From assembly GCA_008931825.1 (NCBI GenBank), contig QXVZ01024559.1:1-27532 (forward strand): a stretch of DNA of 27,532 nt, read 5' to 3'. Shown piece after piece: positions 1 to 10,036 of this stretch. Both the position numbers and the translations under genes were made by a program. Under the pieces are notes generated by a model. It did not search any database. It was not told the DNA's origin and was given only the letters and a program-made list of their open reading frames with translations. This stretch comes from Phallusia fumigata. Lineage: Eukaryota; Chordata; Ascidiacea; Phlebobranchia; Ascidiidae. Every line of letters begins with the position of its first letter. The first letter of the stretch is position 1.

Positions 1-2046
1 GTTTATATTCGAACTCAAGCAAATTTTTTCCTTTTTTTCAGTTAAACTTTTTGTCAATGATCAGCATATGTTCCAGGCTAAAATAAACACATCCAAACTC
101 CTTGACTGTTAATTAATAATGTCATTAAAAAGGAAACGCATAATCCAAAAATATAAAATTGTGCAAATAAACTAGCTAAATAAAAGACAGTTGTTTAAAA
201 TATTATCACAATGTGCATACATGGTAGCTTGTTGTATACCACATCAATTTTACGATTAAATATTCTGTAACCATACCTTCCGGATTCGGTTCCCAGTTCG
301 CCATCACCCAAGTAATGAAAAATTATCAAGGTTTTGTACATCAACTGGGGATCCTTTGCATAGGCCTAAAACTGCAAAAGTTGATCTTGTGGTTCATGTG
401 TTTACTGTTATAGTTGACTAGCAGCCATCGCCACAAAGACATAGGTTTAGGCAGAATCCCTTTTGGTAACATGAGAAGCAGAGGTTTGTTTTAAAATCTT
501 ATTTTTCTCACCAATTGGCATGTTTATAACCATAGAGATAACATTAACATAGCAAAACTTTTTGTTGCTCTGAAAAATCATAAGGTTTGAAATATTTAAC
601 TTTGACAATGTAGTCACACATTTACAAAAACTTACCCCTCAAAATGAGCACAATGCTCAGGTTGATTATATCAAGTTGCTGTTGTCCCAATTTGCTCTAA
701 AGTCCAATTATTCAATTAAATTATCAAAAAAACCTTAAAAATAAATAGCGATTTCCATTTTTATAGAAATACTGCACTTTAAGGATAAAATGTATCTTAT
801 TTGGACATTTTCAAATCTATTCTCATCCCTGCTAAACTTAGCAGCGCAATACTAGTGAAAAAGTCTTTACAAAACCACTGTTTGCAGTTTTGTAGCATAC
901 ACAACTTCATTTATATTAGGGGTTATTTGAAAACTGGCAGTAAAATGAATCATAAATATTGCAATGAAATCCTTGTTAAGCAGTTTACTCAAAAACACAG
1001 CTGTTTAACAAATGTACATGAACATATACTACCATCTAATTGGCACATAAACATATTTTGTAATTTGTTTGTTTAGTTATTTGATAAAACAACTAGCTTA
1101 GCTACAACATTTTGTTAAACGGCATTAATACAAATCTCTACTAACTACAGCACACACATTTTTAATTTTAAAGGCTAAAAATATTAACATTTTTCGGTTT
1201 GGTTTAGTGACGCCAGCATCAGATTCATGTTTGTTTCAAATTGGTATTCACGACATTTGCCGTTGGTTATTGGCATAGTAAACTAGCAATGACATCTCCC
1301 TTTGTTATCTACACGACGCCGGGCAAAGATTTCCACGCAGCTGACTGGCTAGTTGCTCACCTACTTCTTTGTACGTCACTAAACTGTTGGCGCAGCCGCT
1401 GCGCTACGACCATTTTTTCCTTTTTCATTGTTTGACGAACCAGCTGAGCTATCGGAAATATTCGGACCCGTTCGGCAGCTTCATAATCCGAAGCTGCTGT
1501 TGCTTATTTTTTAATTCCCAAGAGCAGTGCTGGGCAATTTTTTTTCCATTGGACGATATAAAAATTATTGTGGAGGGCCAAAAAGTGACCTGACTTGGGT
1601 AAAAATCATGTAAAGCTCAATTTTTAGGAGTTTATTTTCTGATTTTCCAACGCGTTTAAGTAGACATCGTTGCTTGGATGTATAATTTGGCGTTTTGTTT
1701 TTCTGGAAAAGTAACGTAAAAACTGAACAAATATGCAAAAAATTTCATTTATTTGAGGCATATAGCATTGTGCTTTGTTTTTAACAAAACATTGCATTCC
1801 TGATGATAGATCGTCGGGGCTTTAATGAATGATGTTGTCAAAGCCGAAGAAGTTTGGAGAAATTTTGATTTCTACAGTTAGAAACGACAAACACACATGC
1901 ACATAAATAATTGAGGTATCAACATATTGCATAAACAACATACATAGTATCTATTCAAAAACAAACACTCTTCTCAATTACCTAAAATTGTTAATTGGAT
2001 ATGATTAAAGCGCACTTTCATCTATTCTGGCATTACTAATAATTTA
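1..2046. other. Left flank without a recognised gene
   Basis: No coding region with recognisable motifs or splice structure was found on either strand. Short open frames (for example 801-1076 plus) have no low-complexity-free or conserved stretch that I recognise. The section 1200-1600 is visibly richer in G+C and CpG than its surroundings. It contains a perfect 8-bp inverted repeat (1475-1482 and 1490-1497). On the minus strand it has two tRNA box-A-like strings (around 1452-1437 and 1408-1393). This section may be an old tRNA-derived repeat or a CpG-rich promoter; I cannot decide which. Confidence 0.4.
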
Positions 2047-3239
2047 CTAGCAGGGAAAGAATAGCATATTTACGTAGGCAATGTGTTTGCCATTTACTGA
2101 CAAAATAAAATTAAAGTACCCCGATTCACTTGGCCACATTTGAACCCTTATCAAATCACCCAGGTTTGATTCATTTACAATCAAAATCTCACATTTGTGG
2201 ATCATATTCTTTGTTGTGTCCCTTAGTAAATGTGTTGAAAAACCTTCATTAACGGCTGCTTGGAGGCATTCCAGCGGCAAGATAACATAAACGGAGTTAT
2301 TTCCATGTCTATTTAAATCTGTTTCAAAGCATGTCAAACGCCTTTGCCACAGAAATCCTTTGACACCAGAAGGAATACTTTTCAATGGGCCATCCTCCCA
2401 CTTATGATAAATGGTTTCATGGTCATTTACAAATGCCTTGAACTTTGTAGGGTAGGGCGCTGACCTGCGAGACAATCGGTCAACCGCTACCAATATCGTA
2501 GTACCCTTCATCAGGGTTTTGTTTGTTACAGCATCAACAGTTCTAATATGACATTCAGCAGATGAATTTTTAACTGGGCCAACAGTATAATACAATCGAA
2601 CAGGCTTATGTAAATTAGAACTAGAGTTTGCGTATATTTCATTTAGGTATGTAACAAAGTCTGTCATAACTTCAATATGCATCCGAACAACAAACAATGT
2701 TCTGTCAGGATTTATGGCTGGCTCTCCACAAATTTGTTGAAAGACTCTTTCAGTGCACATCAGGCGACATAGTTCATTATGTTTCATCCATTTCAGGATA
2801 TGAAAACCTTCACATCAAAAATATAATATTTATTACCTAATTCATAAAGATCTTTACTGGATGAAAGCAATGTTTCTTTAAAGAACATACGCCTTGGAAA
2901 CACAATATACAAATCCAATTGAAAACAGTACTGCCAGAGAACTTGTGTGTAGTGAATACGTATTTGCAAACATTAAAAATGTATTGCACTGATGATGACA
3001 ACAGCGATTGTTGAAATGTTTGCAATAAAGCGCACTAACTATACACAAGTTCTCTGGCGGTTATGTTTTTGGTTAAACACCGTTTTAGGTATTGATCGCT
3101 TTGCTATCAGTAGCAAAATTACCATTGAAATTTAATTCTATGTAATCCAAAATTGCTTACCCTTTCCAGCTAAATGATGTATTTCCACATGCTCCAACTG
3201 CATGTATGCTTTATTTTCACCTTCATAAGTTATGTTCAT
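2047..3239 (-). CDS. HD1: double-hotdog thioesterase-like protein (279 aa, two exons)
   Basis: Exons are complement(3161..3239) and complement(2047..2807), joined in phase 1 across a 353-nt GT-AG intron (donor GTAAGC). Exon 1 encodes MNITYEGENKAYMQLEHVEI and ends in a split Gly codon, as in the other copies. Residues 1-130 or so read as a degenerate first hotdog and 150-279 as a second. The putative catalytic motif TDLNRHGNN gives D191, N193 and H195. In FatB-type acyl-ACP thioesterases the equivalent D-x-N-x-H residues take part in thioester hydrolysis, so cleavage of an acyl thioester is the inferred role; the substrate is unknown. No signal peptide or membrane segment is evident. This is the most divergent complete copy and the downstream-most gene of the array. 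Its intron carries an inverted-repeat element with a hammerhead-like motif. Confidence 0.8.
2931..3060. mobile_element. Short inverted-repeat element (MITE-like) in the HD1 intron
   Basis: The ends are imperfect inverted repeats of about 24-30 bp: CTGCCAGAGAACTTGTGTGT at 2931-2950 matches the reverse complement of 3041-3060 with two mismatches. A second, internal perfect inverted repeat of 11 bp (2964-2974 and 3015-3025, TTGCAAACATT) would extend a hairpin. The element is only about 130 bp and has no coding capacity. TA dinucleotides flank or nearly flank both ends, but a target-site duplication is not certain. It lies wholly within the intron and contains the hammerhead-like motif listed separately. 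Confidence 0.65.
2982..3027 (+). ncRNA. Hammerhead-ribozyme-like motif (type I, minimal stem III)
   Basis: In order on the plus strand: TATTGCA (2982-2988), core CTGATGA (2989-2995), a hairpin pairing GACAA with TTGTT (2997-3001 and 3008-3012), GAAA (3013-3016), a very short TGTT, then TGCAATA (3021-3027). The last block is the exact reverse complement of the first (stem I, 7 bp). This is the CUGANGA / stem II / GAAA order of a type I hammerhead, and the predicted cut falls after 3020. Stem III is reduced to one pair or an intermolecular pairing, as in the minimal hammerheads known from Penelope-like elements. One G-U pair weakens stem II, and a competing 11-bp hairpin overlaps. Activity is unproven. 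Confidence 0.5.
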
Positions 3240-3736
3240 GTTTCTTTATTTAGTCATATAGACTTTATTGCTGCAAATAAACGTATTTAGTAGATTTCAT
3301 TGATCCTATCTAAATGGTAAGGAGATATATATCCCTGTTACCCATCATTCTTCCCAACCAGTGAAAACTGTTTGGTTAAACCAGATTAAAGTCATTTGTT
3401 TTTGTTTTTTACTTAATAAATTTAAAAAAAATCGATAACAAATAAATTGAGTTGAGTTTATTCATCACTACTACAACACATCTGGGCGTTGCTCCTCTTT
3501 ACTGAAGACAAAATAAAACCAACACATTATGCCAAACCTAACACATTTTGTAACAGACATTAGCAATGCTGCTTAACAGGGGAATCATTTTGGAGGTTTC
3601 ATTTTCAATAAAATTACCAGTCTTTTCAGTTACAGTTTATACTTTGTTACACTTTGAAATCTACTGTCAAATTCTGTTTCTTACTGTCCTTTGAAACCCT
3701 TCAAGGCTTTCATTACTGCATTTGTAACTGTGTGTA
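3240..3736. other. Spacer between HD1 and HD2
   Basis: AT-rich spacer with no open frame or motif that I recognise. A string TGAGTTGAGTTTATT near 3450 recurs in inverted orientation near 6027-6041, next to another repeat, so part of this spacer is probably old repeat DNA. The expected C-terminal third of HD2 is absent from this stretch. Confidence 0.4.
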
Positions 3737-4572
3737 TCAGTAGGCATTTACTTGATATTTGCAAATTGCAACNTGATTTGCGTGGCCGTTCTGGTCAATT
3801 TCGCAAACTACCACTTTTCGTTGCAAAGAGAAAACGGATGCATCCGAAGGGATAGTTTGCAGAGGACCATCTATCCAGTTGTAGGTAAGTGTGCCGTAAC
3901 TATTAATAGAAGTTTTGAAATGTGCAGGAAAGGGTGTTGATCGCCTGGTGCGTATGTCGACCTGTATGAAGGACATTGCCGACTTCATTATTGCTCGATT
4001 ATTTTCGGTGTCTTTGGCATCGTAGTGTATGATTCCTGACGAGTTTTTAATGGAAGCCATGGTGCAGCGCAATCTGATTGGCTGTTGAAGCTTGGTGTCT
4101 GCTCGTGATGTCACAGATTTTATGCATTCCATTGCGTCAGGCATAAATTCAATGTCCTCCTTAAGCGTTAACAAGGCGCGTTTTTGGCCTAACACATGTT
4201 CGTTACAGAAGTTTCTGTACACTGCTTCCAATGCAAGAACTCCGGTGAATTCCATTGCCTTCATCCATGGAAGAGGGTTGCAAACACCTTGACATAAAGT
4301 AAAAGTAAGGATCAATTTTTGACATATCAACAAAGATTCTAATTATTCAATGAAAATATCGGAAAACACAATTAGGCTAGAAAATTATTTTGGGCGGTTT
4401 GATACCTTTTTTCTGGGTATAATTTTTTTACATTTAAAAACGTGTTCTAATCCAATTCTCTACATGTAAATTAATGTTGAAACTGTACCTTACCACAGGA
4501 GGAAATATGGTGAAATCCAAAGTGCTGGAAATCGACGTATCCGGAATTTTTACCTTCATAAGTAAATTGCAT
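3737..4572 (-). pseudogene. HD2: type I double-hotdog gene, cut at an ambiguous base
   Basis: Exon 1 is complement(4494..4572), beginning MQFTYEGKNSGYVDFQHFGF, with donor GTAAGG. Exon 2 starts at 4287 with GVCNPLPWMK. The reading frame and homology are intact through both hotdog halves up to the motif EIDQNGHAN, which keeps the catalytic-type D, N and H. Homology to HD5-HD7 then stops exactly at the N at 3773. Beyond it the frame runs 12 unrelated codons to a stop at 3737, giving 209 aa instead of about 280. About 75 C-terminal residues, the sheet-forming end of the second hotdog, are missing. The frame is otherwise clean, so a collapsed assembly gap is more likely than a biological truncation. 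Confidence 0.75.
3773..3773. other. Ambiguous base at a homology break (probable assembly gap)
   Basis: Single N. Plus-strand sequence to its right (TGATTTGCGTGGCC) aligns with HD5-HD7; sequence to its left does not align with any copy. The break coincides with the N to within one or two bases. Confidence 0.7.
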
Positions 4573-5860
4573 GTTCGTGCCTAACGCAACTGCCGAACCA
4601 TTACTGCGCCATTACTGCAGAAATTTATACACACTTCATCAGGCACGAATTTAGCGCTTTTTTAATGACTGTTTTTTCTGTTCAGCATCTGTAATGACTA
4701 ACAGTGTGCTGCTGTTTACGAAAAGGTCGCGGTTCAACATGACAAGACAGTGTTTCCCAAAATGTTTTCGATTCTACGCCAAAAAAAGTTTGTTGGACAT
4801 TTGACGCACCAGCTATAAGAATTTCATAAAGACACTCAAGTAAAGGCAATCAATAAGAAAGATCTTTTTTAAATCTAAGGTACCAAAAGTCGACAAGTCC
4901 AGTTTTTCTACCATTTATACCTAGCCTATACCTCATTTGACAGCGGATCTGGTACAATCCATGCCACCTGTACAAAACTGCTAGTTCTCGTCCTGCTAAA
5001 TAGGCTAAAGGCTTCCTGCAACGCCTGAATAAAATCTTGTTCGTGATATGGCTGATTTGGTTGAATATTATAATCGCCTGCAGCTGTCTGGATAGTTCTC
5101 TGTGTGCTTCATTAGGCATTCCAGTACCTAAAAATTCACAATGATACTCGCCCTGAGCTATAACTTACATGATGACGGCAAATTAAACAAATGAAACACT
5201 TCTGTGGCAGAATCTTTGTAAGTATAAAAACTACTCTCAAGACTCAAATTGCTGCACAAACGCACCTGCGCTCCAACCGGACAAAAACACTTCGATTGGT
5301 TGCTTGCCGTTCAACATTTACAACGACTGCCTATTTATCTTAATTTCATCAAAGACCCAAAAGCTTCTGACAAAATTCAATTTAAAACTTGGTGGTCGCA
5401 AGACTGTAAATCTAAGCGGCACATTTTAACGTAGTTAGTCTTTTCATTTGTGCAAACTCAATTGGTTGCATGAGAGAAAAAAATTCTCGGCCTTCTGACA
5501 CCACCAATATAGAATACGTCATTGGTTCTTCGCGGCTGAACGCTATTGATACGCCTTACTGACTTGTGTCTTGACATTGAGTGTGCGTTGTTAGTTTATT
5601 GATGAGTGTTTGTTAGTTTGTTGATAATATTGCTCTGTTATGCTTTGCAAAAAATTCTTAGGTATCCCCAAACAAAAGTAGGTAGGCCTATCTACAACTA
5701 TCTAAAGAAATCTAACCGAAACTTCTGGGAAGCAAAGGAAAAGTCAAAAGTATTCAATATTCGGAAACACATAAACGCCTTGTTTCGTGTCAATATGAAA
5801 AGCCTCATCTTCTATGCGGCCCTTCCGTTGACTCTACGATTTTTAGGTTGTAGTTTTTTT
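4573..5860. other. HD2 upstream region, partly shared with other type I copies
   Basis: Without a gene, but several blocks align with the regions upstream of HD5, HD6 and HD7. Examples are the stretch around 4950-5100 with ACAAAACTGCTAGT and CGCCTGCAGCTGTCTGG, the ATAAAAACTAC stretch near 5225, and the block near 5514 with ATACGTCATTGG. The duplicated unit therefore includes about 1 kb of 5' flank. An open plus-strand frame at 5606-5932 shows no recognisable family. Confidence 0.55.
5514..5525 (-). promoter_or_regulatory. CRE-like / inverted CCAAT motif upstream of HD2
   Basis: The string ATACGTCATTGG combines a TACGTCA (CRE-like, TGACGTA on the gene strand) with ATTGG (CCAAT on the gene strand). 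It sits 0.94 kb upstream of the HD2 start codon. It corresponds in position to the TTACGTCA sites upstream of HD5, HD6 and HD7. Function is inferred only from the motif and its recurrence. Confidence 0.3.
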
Positions 5861-5867
5861 CCAAACC

Positions 5868-6131
5868 AGGGTCGTAGCCAGGGGATAAGGGACCATACCC
5901 CTCCCCCCCCAAACTTCGAAATTGAACATTGAGGTTTTGCGCCACATAACGTTTTAAGATTGCGCAGCTGTTTCCGACCCGGTGATTGATTTAGTGCTAT
6001 TGTGTCGCTATGTTTTTTCCCCCCCAAGCGAAATAAACTCAACTCAAGGTACCCTGGAACATATAGCTATGTGTACATTAAGTTTCGCTTACATGGCCCC
6101 CCCAAAAAATTGTGCTGGCTACGCTATTGAC
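5868..6131. mobile_element. Repeat with GTAGCCAG ends and C/G-runs
   Basis: The left end reads AGGGTCGTAGCCAGGGG and the right end CTGGCTACGCTATTGA, giving short inverted ends (GTAGCCAG). CCAAACC flanks both sides (5861-5867 and 6132-6138), a candidate 7-bp target-site duplication. Interior C-runs (5898-5910, around 6019-6027 and around 6097-6104) are typical of such elements. The right 58 bp recur in inverted orientation at the right edge of the window (27471-27532). There is no coding capacity. Confidence 0.5.
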
Positions 6132-6330
6132 CCAAACCCCTCGCGTTGATACTATTTCTTCATCACAATAGTTTTGAACGAAAATGAACCTTCCAATTTA
6201 TTACACATTCATGTGAATCGTAAGCACCAATGACGTTTACATCAAACAACATAATAACTGCATTTAGGAAACAAAATTGAGGCAACCAGGTTTTGAGTGC
6301 ACATTTGGAGGCATAATACAGACAAGAGTC

Positions 6331-6475
6331 ACCAAGATGGCCGAGTGGTCAGCGTTTGCTTGTGTTTCCCTGAGCAAGAAACTTAAGCAGCATTGCTCCA
6401 GCTCTGGGGACCGATGGGCTTGTTCCGGATAAAAATGAAACGAACAAGAACATAAAACGGGGTAGAAGAGCGGCT
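6331..6475 (+). repeat. tRNA-derived SINE-like fragment
   Basis: Starts ACCAAGATGGCCGAGTGGTC, which contains a box-A-like tRNA promoter string (TGGCCGAGTGG) of the Leu/Ser tRNA type. A tail CCTGAGCAAGAAACTTAAGC follows, with a CATTGCTCCAG block, a combination I associate with tRNA-derived SINE tails. No good box B and no cloverleaf can be drawn, so it is not a working tRNA gene. Confidence 0.45.
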
Positions 6476-7100
6476 TAATTCATTTAGCTATAACACATAC
6501 ATCATAAACCAATTTTGGAGGACATACATTTACTACATTATTTAATAATGATTTCCATATTTATCAACGCTTTTTATTACAAGACTGTTTCTGCAGGAAG
6601 AAACATGTGGGTCCCAGACATGCAAAGCTGTTGATTATACATTTTAGTGGCTATTGGGTTAAACACTAATTCATTGCACCACAATGGACAAATTTGGACT
6701 TGGCTTAATAAGTTGAGCAACTGTAGGTGGCTGGCTGGTAAACTGCAGAGATAGAGACCCAAACTATAGGGTATACAATGTACATCCAAAAGACATTGTT
6801 TAAAAACTTAAACACTGGAAAGGGATTACAAACCTTAGTGCTAGGAAGTCACCAAAAACAGAATATGAAAAAATTTGGCATAAAAAGTTTGAAAAAAGCG
6901 ACTGCACCTAGCATCTGTTAAAGGATTACTTAACATTAAGAGGTAGTTCATGATCTATTAAAAAAATTTCACTTGCATTTATCTGCTACTACATGCATTT
7001 CATTTGTGGTGCATGTAAGCATAAAAAAATGATTTTCTCTGTTGGTACGATGGGGTCAAATCAGACAATGGAATCATAACCAAAAGGGACCCGTTTAATT
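6476..7100. other. Spacer downstream of HD3
   Basis: No gene recognised. A minus-strand open frame at 6577-6789 (70 aa, Leu/Cys-rich) has no identifiable motif. The stretch is more complex in base composition than its flanks, so a decayed unrelated exon or repeat is possible. Confidence 0.35.
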
Positions 7101-8706
7101 TCAGGTAAACGACGATGTAACAAATGCTGTGGATTTGCTGTCGACTGATATAACAAAATGAAACAAGTTGTCCCTACCTTGCCACATCTCCACCTTTAGT
7201 ACTTTTCCCAATTTTGCTTCACCCACTATTAGACATGTCCACTTTTTCATCACATGATCTTCCAAGCAACTGGTCAATGTGATTGGGAATTCTTGAGCCA
7301 GGGCCTCGCCAATGCATTCCAAAGACAAAAGCACAAATACAGTGTGGTTTGCATGGTCATTGAAATCGGTTTCACATATTGACACTTTTCTCTTCCAGGT
7401 GAACACAGATGCATCTGTAGGAATGGTTTTTAAAGGTTCATATTTCCATTCACATGCAGGTGTTTTGTAGCTGTTGATGAAGGTTCGAAAATGATCATAA
7501 AATGGTGTTGGACGTCGCGTTCGCATGTCCATCAGTATACCAAACACTTTGGCTTTAAACAACAACTGCTTATCCACTGCATCCACAATATCAAACAGAA
7601 TCTCTAGAGTTGTATTCTTTACCGATGCGAAAGTAAAAAAAACTTTGACTGGTTTGTGAAATTTTGACCCAGTAGACATGGCCACAGCTTTCATCCACAG
7701 AATCCCACTTGGTAACAATTCATACTCCTCTTTAAAATAAAAAATGCTCCTAGCTGGGTTATGCATACTCTCATTACAGACTTTTTGGTACACAACATTG
7801 GTTATCATGATGCCTGCAAGTTCAATAGTCTTCATCCAAATCATCGGATTGGCAAAACCTGCAAACATCAAATGCAACATTTTATGCAATAATATCCCAA
7901 ACAATGTAAAAAATAATTGATGGTGCATAGGTTTTTTGTCTGAAGTCAGTCTGGAATATTACACTTTATGTTTCATTGGTGTACACAAAACTAATATTTA
8001 CAGTAGTTTTACACATCAATAAAAATCTATTTAAAAATTAAAAAAAAATTATTTATTAAATTTAATAAATTTTTAACAATAATAAGCAACTACATTAATT
8101 TTAAACTGCTCATGTTTTTATTGTGGTGATAAAAGTTTTGAGTAGATGGCATAATCAAACGAAGGCTGAGAGCAATAATTGTAATATACTACTCTCATCA
8201 TTACTGTTTTTAGATTGCAGTCGCTTGTGACTAAAGTACACTCTAAAATGTTAAGTCACATTATTGGTGCAATTATGTCAGGTATCAGGTAAGAACACAG
8301 CTACTTGACACGTAATTATACTGCCCTGATGGTAAGAGAACTTTAGGCGATATAATAAAATATTGCACATCTTGAAATATTAAGAAATAAAAAATGAAAG
8401 CTTAAAAGGTAGGTTTAGTTGCATGTGGATTACTTAAATTGATTCTATAAATTTGTCAACTAAATACAGACATGAGCAATCCTCATACGCATTTTGATTG
8501 CTGGAATAAGTCATCTGCCAAATTTACCTACTGAACTATCTTCTCAAAATCTTAACCCAACAATACAAATAAAGACACTTTATATTACCCCAATTGCAAA
8601 AGCGGTGAAATCCAAGGTGTTCAAAATCCACAAATCGGGCATGCGCTCGCGCGTCATGTGAGAATTGAGCGGTCAGTTTGGACAGGAAGAAAGCAGACAA
8701 GTACAT
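7101..8706 (-). CDS. HD3: type II double-hotdog thioesterase-like protein
   Basis: Exon 2 is complement(7101..7858), starting at GFANPMIWMK after a TTTGCAG acceptor. It encodes KEEYELLPS, SVKNTT, DMRTRRPTPFYDHF and the catalytic-type motif ETDFNDHANH. The matching exon 1 ends at 8589 (donor GTAATA) and encodes FVDFEHLGFHRFCNWG. The usual Met is replaced by Gln (CAA at 8667-8665), and the first eleven residues do not match the family. The frame stays open upstream to an ATG at 8706, giving a 13-residue extension rich in Leu and Phe (MYLSAFFLSKLTA) and a 291-aa product. Either the start has moved or exon 1 is decaying. Exon 2 is intact, so a functional protein is plausible. Part of exon 2 is almost identical to HD8. 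Confidence 0.65.
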
Positions 8707-8760
8707 GAAACAGCAGAAGCTGTTACCGCCGAAACGGAGTTGAAAACTTGCTTATATTTT

Positions 8761-9564
8761 AGATGATGTAACAAATTCTGTGGGTTTGCCCTCGGCCGAA
8801 ATAACAAAATATTACAAGTCGTTCATACCTTGACACATGTTCGTCTTTGATTCACTTCAAATTTCCCTTTATCCACTCTCAGTCACGGCAACTTTTCATT
8901 AAAGGTGGCGATGTATCTGTTGGAATGGGTTTTATTGGTGAAATGGGTCCATACATTCACATGTAGATAATTTGAAGCTATATTGATAAAGGATCCCAAA
9001 TGAAAGAAGCGTACATAATGATTAGCAGTGCACCGCATACTTTAGCTTGGCCGACGTCTATTCCATTTCCAACGCGCTCGGCATGTATTCATACTCTTCT
9101 TTAAAACGAAAAACCTTTTTGGGTTATGCAAACTCTCAGTGCAGATTTTTTGATCCACAACATTAATGGTTAGGATCGACCCAGCAACCTGCAAGCACCA
9201 CAGGTGACATGTTGATCATAGCGTTAAATCGGCTGTACAGAGGTGTTCGTGTTGTTAGGGGTATGTTTTATGTACACCAGAATGGTGGATATAAGTCAAC
9301 CAGTGATGTTACACTTCATGCTTTATAAAATTGTTTCTTAAAATTGTTCATAAAATACTGACATATAATAGGCTAGCACCGTATGCATTCTTGATTACTT
9401 TCTAGATTGACTGGGCAAAACCTTCTATTAAGTTATCATCAAAACGTATTAACCTAAAACTTTTTAAAAATAAAATTTAAATTACCCATAATGTCAAAGC
9501 GGTGAAGTCCAACGGGTCCAAAGTCTACAGAGCCAGGGTTCACAGCCGTGTATGAACACTCCAT
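8761..9564 (-). pseudogene. HD4: decayed type II double-hotdog copy
   Basis: Exon 1 is still perfect in form: complement(9486..9564), 79 nt, ATG to a phase-1 GTAATT donor, encoding MECSYTAVNPGSVDFGPVGL. Exon 2 survives only as disconnected pieces between 8761 and about 9195. These resemble HD3 and HD8 (C-terminal end at 8761-8880, the GATGTATCTGTTGGAATGGG part near 8909-8928, and the CATACTCTTCTTTAAAA part near 9090). Large internal deletions and frame breaks separate them, and the second-hotdog catalytic motif is gone. It lies immediately upstream of HD3, so HD3 and HD4 look like a tandem pair of which this member died. Confidence 0.75.
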
Positions 9565-10036
9565 TTGCTAGCAGCCCGAGAAAAAAACAAGCCATCTGTA
9601 CAAACTGCTGTTTTTAGTTCTGCTGCCAAAGCCAGACACTGCACAACTGACGAGACGCCTCGAAGGTGGCTGATTCGCTTGAATACACAAAGTTTCAAAG
9701 CCCATATTCCCTTTTTCGCTTCACTTTGGTCAATTCTAGCACCTGTAGAGTTTTGCATCAAACAACAGCGCAGAAGTCAGCTCATCAATTGACAAGATAG
9801 TAAAGCAAATGCACAAAACTATTTACATAGGACTGGCGAAAACAAAAAATATTCCTGAATACTTAAACTGAAGCGTAGAATACTTTGTGGAACTGTTATG
9901 ATCGTTAGTTAACAGAAAACGTTCATTATCACAATCACATACATTGTTTGTAGGGGGCGACAACCTTGCCGAAAAAACATTGAGCTATGTGCTTTTCCAC
10001 GACAATCTTAGAGTACAGCAAATACGTTTTAAGCTC
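9565..10036. other. Spacer between HD4 and HD5
   Basis: No gene. Two overlapping open frames on opposite strands (9540-9792) look fortuitous and match nothing I recognise. The right part (from 9903) belongs to the duplicated unit shared with HD6. Confidence 0.4.
9903..9965. repeat. Near-identical duplicated block, copy 1
   Basis: 63 nt beginning CGTTAGTTAACAGAAAAC and ending GGGGGCGACAACC. They differ from 12443-12505 at one base (G at 9921, A at 12461). The block lies about 70-80 nt downstream of the HD5 and HD6 stop codons respectively. It marks the left part of a recent segmental duplication. A much more degraded relative is near 19120-19170. Confidence 0.8.

Noticed and set aside
801..1076. 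Plus-strand open frame of 91 codons
   Set aside because: AT-rich chance frame without motif or context.
4092..4292. Plus-strand 66-aa open frame, with equals at 10591-10791, 13144-13344 and 15768-15968
   Set aside because: Antisense shadow of exon 2 in type I copies. It recurs only because the coding strand is conserved.
5606..5932. Plus-strand open frame of 108 codons with a hydrophobic start
   Set aside because: No family features or splice context, and it runs into the repeat at 5868.
6331..6420. Possible tRNA gene
   Set aside because: Box A is present, but there is no box B and no cloverleaf; a SINE-like fragment fits better.
9540..9792. Overlapping opposite-strand open frames
   Set aside because: They overlap HD4 exon 1 and show no coding signal of their own.
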